Source: Natrialbaceae archaeon (GTDB lineage Archaea; Halobacteriota; Halobacteria; Halobacteriales; Natrialbaceae). Taken from it: a stretch of 11,853 nucleotides of DNA. Under the pieces are notes generated by a model that made no database searches, was not told the DNA's origin, and saw only the letters and a list, made by a program, of their open reading frames with translations. The position numbers and the translations under genes are program-made. The stretch is taken from the NCBI GenBank assembly GCA_003552325.1, contig PUKM01000123.1, positions 1 through 11,853 of the forward strand, written 5' to 3'. Shown here piece by piece: positions 6,673 to 11,853 of this stretch; the stretch's first letter is position 1, and every line of letters begins with the position of its first letter.

Positions 6673-6683
6673 CAGACAGGACA

Positions 6684-6691
6684 GATTTATA
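6684..6691 (+). promoter_or_regulatory. TATA box of nrdJ
   Basis: GATTTATA is a good haloarchaeal TATA box and predicts transcription from about 6713-6716. That leaves a leader of about 80 bases before the nrdJ ATG at 6797, unlike the leaderless pattern elsewhere in the window. Confidence 0.65.
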
Positions 6692-6712
6692 GGGTTGGCA
6701 GCATACCAACCC
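6692..6712. promoter_or_regulatory. Candidate operator between TATA box and start of nrdJ
   Basis: GGGTTGG (6692-6698) and CCAACCC (6706-6712) are perfect seven-base arms around CAGCATA. The dyad directly abuts the TATA box and fills the space up to the predicted transcript start. That is where archaeal repressors commonly bind to block RNA polymerase. The binding protein is not known. Confidence 0.5.
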
Positions 6713-6725
6713 GTCGTTACAACGC

Positions 6726-6800
6726 ATGGACCGGAACACACCCCACATGACCGAAATCGCCAGCAGGCAACGACGAACCGACGAGGTGTCGCGCGCATGA
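6726..6800 (+). CDS. Possible 24-codon upstream ORF coupled to nrdJ
   Basis: An ATG at 6726 opens a 24-codon frame, beginning MDRNTPHMTEIASRQ and ending EVSRA, whose TGA (6798-6800) overlaps the nrdJ ATG (6797-6799) in the arrangement ATGA. It starts about 12 bases after the predicted transcript start, so ribosomes could load near-leaderlessly here and pass to nrdJ by translational coupling. The peptide is Arg-rich (five of 24) and has no recognisable domain. An internal ATG at 6747 would give a 17-codon version. It may be a leader peptide or chance; the overlap and position are the only evidence. Confidence 0.35.
   Translation: MDRNTPHMTEIASRQRRTDEVSRA
6783..6788 (+). promoter_or_regulatory. 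Shine-Dalgarno of nrdJ
   Basis: GAGGTG matches the core of the sequence complementary to the 3' end of archaeal 16S rRNA and lies 8 bases before the ATG at 6797. It decides the start: an in-frame GTG at 6614, which would add 61 residues, lies upstream of the TATA box and can be dismissed. Confidence 0.65.
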
Positions 6801-9800
6801 GCCAGCCAGAGCTTACCGCAGACGAACTCACTTTACCGATCAAACGGACGGACGGTGAGACCCTCGAGGAGCGGATGACGGCAAATGCCTATCACAACAT
6901 TTTGCCCGCACGCTATCTCCGCAAGGACGCCGAGGGCGAACTCGTCGAGACACAGGAGGAACTGTTCAAGCGGATTGGGAAGAACATCGCGCTCGCTGAG
7001 GCCGTCTACGAAGCCGAAAAACAGGGTCTCGAGATCACCGTCACTCCGGAGCAACTCAAGCCAGGACACCCACGACGTGACGAACTCGCCGCGGAGGTCT
7101 TCGGCGAGGGGACGACCGTCGACGACCACATCGAAACCGCCCTCACGGAACTGAACGTCAACAAATTCGCGTACGATACCGTCGTCCCAGAACTGCCCGA
7201 TGTGGTCCGTGAGCACGTCGAAGACGTCGCGGACACCTTCATCGAGGGCATGGAGTCCCTCTCGTTTATGCCGAATTCACCGACGTTGATGAACGCCGGT
7301 GACGAACTCCAGCAGCTGTCGGCCTGTTTCGTCATGAGTCCCGAGGACGACCTCGGAAACATCCACGAAACCGCCAAGAAAGCCGCCGAAGTGTTCCAGT
7401 CGGGCGGCGGCGTCGGCTACGGCTTCTGGCAACTGCGCCCGTTCGGTGACTCCGTTGGCTCGACAGGCGGCATCGCCTCCGGTCCGATCACCTTCATGCG
7501 TACCTACGACCAGTTGTGTGAAACCATCGCCCAGGGTGGCACCCGCCGTGGCGCACAGATGGGAATCATGCGCGTGAGCCATCCTGACGTCATCGAGTTC
7601 ATCCACGCGAAAAACAAAGACGTCTCGCTCGCTCACACCCTGCGTCTCAACGATCCGGACGACTACACCTACACCACCTTCTCGGAGGCACTCGAGGAGG
7701 CCCGCGAACTCATCGACGAGGATGGAAAAGTCCCAAAACACCTTCGCAATGCTGTCGAGGGTCACCTCTCGAACTTCAATATCAGCGTCGGTGTCACCGA
7801 CGACTTCATGGAGGCGCTTCAGAACGGTGAGGAGTACACGTTCACCAACCCGCGAACGGAAGAGCCCCACATCGCGACCGAAGAGACCAAAGAGATGTAC
7901 GGTCGGTACGACCTCGGCGAGTACGTCGAGGTTGGGGAGGAACTGTCTATTCCCGCCGAACTCGTCTGGGAACGCATCGTCGAGGGGGCACACGAGAACG
8001 GCGAACCCGGCGTCATCTACCTCGAGCGCGTGAACAAGGAGCACTCGTTCGACATCGAGAAACATCCAGATCACCGGATTCTGGCAACAAACCCCTGCGG
8101 CGAACAGCCTCTCGAGGAGTTCGAGGCCTGCAACCTCGGGCACATTAACCTCTCGACGCTCGCCGATTTCGACGCACCCGACTGGCGCGTCTGGTCGGCC
8201 GAACACGCCGACGAGTACGACAGCCACGAGGATGCCGTCGCGGTGTTCCTCGAGGAGGCTATCGACTTCGAGGAGTTCGACGAGCGTATCGCGTATGGCA
8301 CCCGATTCCTCGAGAACGTCGTCACGATGTCCGATTTCCCCGTCGAGGAAATCGAAGAGACCGTCCGCAACATGCGCAAAATCGGGCTGGGTATCATGGG
8401 TCTCGCCCAGTTGTATATCCAACTTGGCATCAAATACGGCTCCGAAGAGGGCAACGAAGTTGCCCGCCAGTTGATGACCCACATCAACCACGAGGCGAAG
8501 GCGACGAGCCACGAACTTGCGAACGAACGCGGCACCTTCAACGAGTGGGACGACTCGAAGTACGCCGACCCGCTCGAGTACCGCGAGTGGTTCGAACACC
8601 AGACCGGCGAGAGCGCCGACGACTGGGCTGAGGGCTTCCCTATCCGGAACCACAACGTGACAACCATCGCGCCGACGGGGACGACGAGTATGGTCGGCAA
8701 CACCACCGGTGGCTGTGAGCCGATCTACAACGTCGCCTACTACAAGAACGTCACCGACGACGTCCAGGGCGACGAGATGCTCGTCGAGTTCGACGATTAC
8801 TTCCTGCGTACCCTCGAGGCGAACGACATCGACGTCGAAGCTGCCAAACGGGAGGCACAGGAACAGATGGCGACCAACCAGTTCGACGGCGTCGAGGGCC
8901 TCGAGACGGTCCCGGACGCCATCGGTGAACTGTTCGTCATCACCGCTGACCTCTCGGCGAAAGATCACGCGGCCGTCCAGTGTGCCTGTCAAGAGGGCGT
9001 CGACTCCGCCATCTCGAAGACCGTCAACGCCCCCAACGACTCCACGCTCGAGGACGCAAAAGAGGTCTTCGAGTGGGTCTACGAACACGGTGGCAAAGGC
9101 GTCACCTACTATCGTGACGGCACCCGAACCAAACAGGTCCTGACCACGCGCGCGGACAACACCGAGTTCGCCGACGAGACCGAAGCCGCTGAGGCCCTGG
9201 TCGAACAGATCGACGATATCTTCGGCGGTCTCGAGCAGTTCCTCGAGCACGACGACGTCCGTGATGTGCTGGAAGCCGATCTTCCAGCGAACGTCGATGG
9301 TGGAGCGGACTCTCGAGAACCGGTCACCGTGGATTTCGCCGAAAAACGTGAACGGCCGGACGCCCTCCAGGGTGTCAGCCAGCGCATCGACACCGGCTAC
9401 GGGAAAGTCTACGTGACGATCAACGAGGATCCCGAGACGGGCCAGCCGTTCGAACTCTTCGCGAACATCGGTCACTCCGGTGGCTTCACCAACTCGTTCA
9501 CTGAGGCACTCGCAAAGGTCATTTCCACCTCGCTGCGCTCGGGCGTCGATCCCGAGGAAGTCGTCGACGAACTCTGTGGCACCCGCAGTCCGAAAGTCGC
9601 CTGGGACAAAGGCGAACAGATCCAGTCGATCCCGGACGCCATCGGCACCGCCATGCGTCGGTATCTCGACAACGAGATTGACAAACCGTACCCGAAACAA
9701 CAGACTCTCGAGGAATCTGCCGACGCCGACGCTGAGGGCCAGGTTGACCTCGAGTACGACGGCCCCGAGACCGACGGTGGCGCAACAGCAGCCGATGGAC

Positions 9801-9925
9801 AGGACGCCACACAGGACCTCATCGACGCCGGGGAGTCCCCGGAGTGTCCGTCCTGTGGATCGCTCTCGCTGTACTTCTCCGAGGGCTGTAAGACGTGTGA
9901 GTCGTGTGGCTGGTCGGAGTGCTGA
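6797..9925 (+). CDS. nrdJ: Adenosylcobalamin-dependent (class II) ribonucleotide reductase
   Basis: A complete 1042-residue class II reductase that makes deoxyribonucleotides from ribonucleotides with a B12-derived radical, without oxygen dependence. The finger loop NPCGE at 432-436 holds Cys434 (thiyl radical), Asn432 and Glu436. Cys177 (LSACFVM) and Cys445 (EACNLG) are the expected redox pair; the 11-residue step from 434 to 445 matches well-studied class II enzymes. PNSPTLMNAG at 159-168, SGGGVGYGFWQLRPFG at 202-217 and APTGTTSMVGNT at 625-636 are further catalytic-barrel motifs. Residues 843-955 form a TSCPD domain. The C-terminus is a zinc ribbon with CPSC at 1017-1020, CKTCESC at 1031-1037 and a terminal Cys1042, likely the reducing tail. 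No N-terminal ATP-cone is evident and no intein interrupts it. A 53-residue zinc-finger gene follows after 85 bp. The upstream region suggests regulated expression. Confidence 0.96.
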   Translation: MSQPELTADELTLPIKRTDGETLEERMTANAYHNILPARYLRKDAEGELVETQEELFKRIGKNIALAEAVYEAEKQGLEITVTPEQLKPGHPRRDELAAEVFGEGTTVDDHIETALTELNVNKFAYDTVVPELPDVVREHVEDVADTFIEGMESLSFMPNSPTLMNAGDELQQLSACFVMSPEDDLGNIHETAKKAAEVFQSGGGVGYGFWQLRPFGDSVGSTGGIASGPITFMRTYDQLCETIAQGGTRRGAQMGIMRVSHPDVIEFIHAKNKDVSLAHTLRLNDPDDYTYTTFSEALEEARELIDEDGKVPKHLRNAVEGHLSNFNISVGVTDDFMEALQNGEEYTFTNPRTEEPHIATEETKEMYGRYDLGEYVEVGEELSIPAELVWERIVEGAHENGEPGVIYLERVNKEHSFDIEKHPDHRILATNPCGEQPLEEFEACNLGHINLSTLADFDAPDWRVWSAEHADEYDSHEDAVAVFLEEAIDFEEFDERIAYGTRFLENVVTMSDFPVEEIEETVRNMRKIGLGIMGLAQLYIQLGIKYGSEEGNEVARQLMTHINHEAKATSHELANERGTFNEWDDSKYADPLEYREWFEHQTGESADDWAEGFPIRNHNVTTIAPTGTTSMVGNTTGGCEPIYNVAYYKNVTDDVQGDEMLVEFDDYFLRTLEANDIDVEAAKREAQEQMATNQFDGVEGLETVPDAIGELFVITADLSAKDHAAVQCACQEGVDSAISKTVNAPNDSTLEDAKEVFEWVYEHGGKGVTYYRDGTRTKQVLTTRADNTEFADETEAAEALVEQIDDIFGGLEQFLEHDDVRDVLEADLPANVDGGADSREPVTVDFAEKRERPDALQGVSQRIDTGYGKVYVTINEDPETGQPFELFANIGHSGGFTNSFTEALAKVISTSLRSGVDPEEVVDELCGTRSPKVAWDKGEQIQSIPDAIGTAMRRYLDNEIDKPYPKQQTLEESADADAEGQVDLEYDGPETDGGATAADGQDATQDLIDAGESPECPSCGSLSLYFSEGCKTCESCGWSEC

Positions 9926-10010
9926 GCAGGTAGGCGCACTCGCCACGAACTGACTGAAACTGTTTTCACCACCTGCGGACGATTCAGAACCGACCGACAA
10001 CGGGAGACAG
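9926..10010 (+). other. Spacer between nrdJ and the zinc-finger gene
   Basis: The 85-bp spacer contains TGAAA-CTGT-TTTCA (9955-9968), a five-base dyad ending in a T-run. It could be a weak terminator for nrdJ, part of a promoter for the next gene, or another CTGAAA regulator site like those upstream of nrdJ. GGAG at 10003-10006 lies only four bases before the ATG at 10011. Confidence 0.3.
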
Positions 10011-10172
10011 ATGACAACGAACCATCCGCACTCGAGCGACGATCGACCCACCGCAGCCAGCAACGGCGGGCCGAGCTGTCCGTACTGTGAGGCACACCTG
10101 TACAAACGCCACTGTAAGTACGTCTGTCCCCAACACGGGGTCGTCTACGACTGTTCTGACCCGTTTCGGTAG
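10011..10172 (+). CDS. Small zinc-finger protein (53 aa)
   Basis: A 53-residue protein, too short for many gene callers, with a polar disordered first third (about 1-21) and a compact Cys/His-rich part: CPYC at 23-26, then Cys35, Cys39, His42 and Cys48. Two paired ligands plus CxxxC spacing suit one zinc-ribbon-like site. The HLYKRHCKYVCPQHGVVYDC core looks strongly constrained. Small single-domain zinc-finger proteins of this kind are frequent in haloarchaea and mostly uncharacterised. It follows nrdJ on the same strand, so co-transcription is plausible and a link to deoxyribonucleotide synthesis or to zinc or redox status is a fair guess but unproven. The ATG at 10011 is the only start in frame. 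The stop is 9 bp from the stop of the convergent membrane-protein gene. Confidence 0.75.
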   Translation: MTTNHPHSSDDRPTAASNGGPSCPYCEAHLYKRHCKYVCPQHGVVYDCSDPFR

Positions 10173-10181
10173 GGCCACCGG

Positions 10182-10940
10182 TTACTCGAGAGGTGTGTTC
10201 GACGCGCTCCCTCGGTCCCGTTCAGTCTCGGTTTCGGATTGCGTTCGCCACCGATCGTACGCTCGAGGCACGAACAGGGCCACTGCTCCGGCCGTACAGA
10301 CGAGCGCGAGCGGGAGTGCGTACTGGCCCAACCCCTCCGGCGACAACACGTCCGCGCTGAGGGAAGCCACGGAGGCCCCGACGACGACCGCCGCGATCGT
10401 CCACGGGAGTTCACCCACGAGCGTGCCGGCGAGAAACGGTCGGAGCCGAACACCACTGACTGCCGCCGCACACGTCGCCACGTCGGATGGGATGGGGGCC
10501 AATCGCGAGGCGATTACCCCCCGAAACGGGCCTGCGGTTTCGTAGTACCGACAGATCACGTCGTGGCTCCGCTCGAGGTAGTGTTCGAGGGGAATCGATG
10601 AGTCGGGTTTTCCTTTCGTTCCGGGCCCAACGAGCCACCGGCTGACGAAGTAGACGGGCAGGATCGAACCGGCGATACCGACCAGCGCGATTGGAACGCC
10701 GAGAGCAACGCCGTATCCATAGCCCACGACGATTGCAAGCGGCGTCGTCGGCCAGGCAAAGAGCGGCCGGACGGTATAGAGACCGACGACCACCACGCCG
10801 AACCACACGGGGTCCGCCGTCACCGCCTCGAGCACCTCGAGTGCGGCTGCCGGGGAGACGAGCAGGCTGGCCAGGACGATGAGGCCGACCAGCGTCGTCC
10901 CGATGAGGGCGCGGACGGGAAGCGAGAGAGACGGAGACAT
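10182..10940 (-). CDS. VTT/TVP38-TMEM64-type (SNARE-associated) membrane protein
   Basis: A 252-residue integral membrane protein of the VTT-domain group (DedA/TVP38/TMEM64-like; 'SNARE-associated' in older names), related to membrane lipid or undecaprenyl-phosphate handling in other organisms. Spans lie at about residues 9-32, 45-62, 68-100 (a re-entrant-looking PTTPLAIVVGYGYG start), 155-190 and 207-224. The family signature FRGVIASRLAPIPSDVATCA at 139-158, followed by GVRLRPFLAGTLVGELPW, is clear; Arg146 and the prolines at 149 and 151 match the conserved positions. The C-terminal 25 residues are hydrophilic and rich in Glu, Arg and Ser. The ATG at 10938-10940 starts close to the first span; an AT-richer patch near 10972-10984 could be the promoter, divergent from the next gene. 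The exact substrate cannot be inferred. Confidence 0.85.
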   Translation of the reverse strand: MSPSLSLPVRALIGTTLVGLIVLASLLVSPAAALEVLEAVTADPVWFGVVVVGLYTVRPLFAWPTTPLAIVVGYGYGVALGVPIALVGIAGSILPVYFVSRWLVGPGTKGKPDSSIPLEHYLERSHDVICRYYETAGPFRGVIASRLAPIPSDVATCAAAVSGVRLRPFLAGTLVGELPWTIAAVVVGASVASLSADVLSPEGLGQYALPLALVCTAGAVALFVPRAYDRWRTQSETETERDRGSASNTPLE

Positions 10941-11009
10941 CGGTATCGGCTACCGCCGCGTTCGGACTGGGGGGTTGAAACCTTTGTGTCTCGATACCTG
11001 CGTCAGAAC

Positions 11010-11017
11010 GCTTATCA
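11010..11017 (+). promoter_or_regulatory. TATA-like element of the DUF5830-like gene
   Basis: GCTTATCA is centred about 28 bases before the ATG at 11042, so the mRNA should start at the start codon. Confidence 0.45.
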
Positions 11018-11041
11018 CCGTTCACCGGACAGTGGTGGGCA

Positions 11042-11401
11042 ATGGAGAGTGACGACCGTGTCGAACTCGGACTCGCCCTCCTCGAGCGTCTCGAACACGA
11101 TACGCTTCCACTTCCCGACGTGATCGACCGAATCGAGACGATCACGACGAACCCGACACTCACTCGGACGATCCTCGATGAGGCGGAACTCCGTGGCATC
11201 ATCGACCGGGAAGAGGGGGTCGTCCGCGTGCGCAGTGGAGCGTACGTTCGATTCGACGAGCAGGTGGTGACGAAAGAGGGGGAGTTCACCTGCCGTCGAT
11301 GTGGCTCGGGGCTCTCGACTGGTCACTTCATCCGACTCGAGGCCGGCGAAATCGGGCCGTTTGGCTCGTCGTGTATCCGGAAAGTGACCGGCAGGGAGTA
11401 G
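11042..11401 (+). CDS. DUF5830-like haloarchaeal protein with Cys motif (119 aa)
   Basis: A 119-residue soluble protein. Residues 4-70 look like a small helical, winged-helix-like domain: a first helix about 6-18, a second about 25-34, then TRTILDEAELRGIIDRE and a strand with VVRVRSGAYVRF. Residues 75-119 carry CRRC at 84-87, His95 and Cys111 inside GPFGSSCIRKVTGRE, enough for one metal site or a disulfide-like pair. The whole looks like a haloarchaeal conserved protein I associate with DUF5830, from memory of the pattern and not from a search. A winged helix joined to a zinc site would suit nucleic-acid or protein binding, but no function is known to me. It is leaderless by promoter position and ends 3 bp from the stop of the convergent gene. 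Confidence 0.72.
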   Translation: MESDDRVELGLALLERLEHDTLPLPDVIDRIETITTNPTLTRTILDEAELRGIIDREEGVVRVRSGAYVRFDEQVVTKEGEFTCRRCGSGLSTGHFIRLEAGEIGPFGSSCIRKVTGRE

Positions 11402-11404
11402 GCG

Positions 11405-11853
11405 TTACCGTCCCTGGCGAAGTTCGGCGATCAACTGTTCGATCGTCGCCTGCTGGGCCTCGAGTTGGTCGTTCTGGGCTTCGATGACCGCCTCGAGGGC
11501 GTCGAGGCGCTCGAGAATCGCGTCGGTCCCGTGACTCGCCGGTTCCGTCTCTGGCCGTTCCGTTCGGTTAGCGTCGACTTGCCTGACTGGAGTCCCGGCT
11601 GCTGGTGATGACTGCACCTGCTGGTCACTCGAGGCTGACGTGGGTTCTGTGAGCCCACCCGTCGCTGTTGTGCTATCCGGTGGTTGACTATCCGTTACCA
11701 CGGTTTCGCCACCCTCGGCCCGGCTAGAGTCGGTCTCCTCGAGAACTGGTGGATTTGCATCGAGTGGATCGACACCGGGCCCGAAGTCGACTGTCGATGT
11801 CGACGCCTCGCGTTCGTCCTCCTCGGGCTCGAGCAACGCGTTGAGCTCCCCAA
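11405..11853 (-). CDS. Acidic protein with C-terminal coiled coil (partial)
   Basis: The C-terminal 148 residues of a protein whose start lies beyond the window; the frame is open to the edge, so the TTG at 11836 should not be taken as the start. Residues after GELNALLEPEED are low in complexity, rich in Asp, Glu, Ser, Thr and Pro, and probably disordered for about 100 residues. The last 40, with ILERLDALEAVIEAQNDQLE and a following ATIEQLIAELRQ, show heptad spacing of Leu and Ile typical of a short coiled coil, suggesting oligomerisation. No catalytic motif, signal peptide or membrane span is visible in this part. I do not recognise the family. Acidic linkers are typical of haloarchaea, so they give no functional clue. 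The convergent DUF5830-like gene ends 3 bp away. Confidence 0.6.
   Translation of the reverse strand, partial: GELNALLEPEEDEREASTSTVDFGPGVDPLDANPPVLEETDSSRAEGGETVVTDSQPPDSTTATGGLTEPTSASSDQQVQSSPAAGTPVRQVDANRTERPETEPASHGTDAILERLDALEAVIEAQNDQLEAQQATIEQLIAELRQGR

Larger units (their letters stand above)
6385..6683. other. Upstream control region of nrdJ, no protein gene
   Basis: About 300 bp without a convincing coding frame: an open plus-strand frame from 6409 has no domain, irregular composition, and runs through the nrdJ promoter. The region instead contains ACTTTCA repeats, an 11-bp inverted repeat, a GC-rich hairpin and a possible second TATA element (ATCATTAAG at 6550-6558), which could start a longer leader or a small RNA near 6580. 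Confidence 0.5.

Noticed and set aside
6561..6725. Cobalamin riboswitch in front of the B12-dependent reductase
   Set aside because: I looked for the B12-box consensus and did not find it; the hairpins present do not match the known architecture.
6409..6750. 113-codon plus-strand frame upstream of nrdJ
   Set aside because: It runs through the TATA box and dyads of nrdJ, has no domain and lacks the acidic bias of its neighbours.
6614..6796. Longer nrdJ starting at GTG 6614
   Set aside because: The added 61 residues lie across the TATA box, are basic and unlike reductase N-termini; GAGGTG at 6783-6788 supports the ATG at 6797.
7277..10105. Open frame of 942 codons on the minus strand opposite nrdJ
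   Set aside because: It mirrors the strong GC codon bias of nrdJ, which has every expected catalytic residue. The antisense translation has no recognisable domain and is unusually rich in Val, Asp, Gly and Leu, as expected for a shadow frame.
1..11853. CRISPR array, insertion sequence, integrase or defence genes
   Set aside because: No regularly spaced repeats, transposase motifs, terminal inverted repeats with target duplications, or nuclease/helicase defence modules are present.

Overview
The window looks like chromosomal DNA of a halophilic archaeon (class Halobacteria), most likely of the Natrialba/Natrinema/Haloterrigena type. The grounds are high GC content, strongly acidic predicted proteins, archaeal TATA boxes placed so that many mRNAs would start within a few bases of the start codon, archaeal or haloarchaeal families (DUF63, TrmB, ATP-dependent DNA ligase, class II ribonucleotide reductase with a TSCPD domain, small zinc-finger proteins), and an extreme abundance of the hexamer CTCGAG. 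The genus is inference. I see no mobile element, CRISPR array, tRNA or rRNA; this reads as core chromosome.

Layout. 1-141: 3' end of an Lrp/AsnC-type regulator (+). 235-1344: DUF63 membrane protein (+), convergent with a TrmB-type regulator (1389-2177, -). 2178-2451: a gene-poor gap holding the trmB promoter. 2452-4008: glutamate-cysteine ligase-like enzyme (-), divergent from a 75-residue Cys-rich protein (4119-4346, +), which is followed by ATP-dependent DNA ligase (4399-6153, +). 6184-6351: a 55-residue membrane protein (-), convergent with the ligase. 6352-6796: a long control region for nrdJ. 6797-9925: adenosylcobalamin-dependent ribonucleotide reductase (+). 10011-10172: a 53-residue zinc-finger protein (+), then a VTT/TVP38-type membrane protein (10182-10940, -). 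11042-11401: a DUF5830-like protein (+). 11405-11853: the C-terminal part of an acidic, disordered, coiled-coil protein running off the window (-).

How the genes relate. The ligase and the reductase both serve DNA replication and repair. The GCS2-type ligase may supply gamma-glutamylcysteine, the haloarchaeal low-molecular-weight thiol. Most genes look like single transcription units in alternating convergent and divergent pairs, with 3' gaps of only 3 to 44 bp.

The part most worth a second look is the roughly 445 bp in front of nrdJ. It holds three copies of ACTTTCA, an 11-bp inverted repeat around a GC-rich hairpin, a clear TATA box, a 7-bp dyad between the TATA box and the predicted transcription start, and a leader with a 24-codon upstream reading frame whose stop overlaps the nrdJ start (ATGA) behind a good Shine-Dalgarno. 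Elsewhere in the window the mRNAs look leaderless, so this points to elaborate, possibly undescribed, control of dNTP synthesis.
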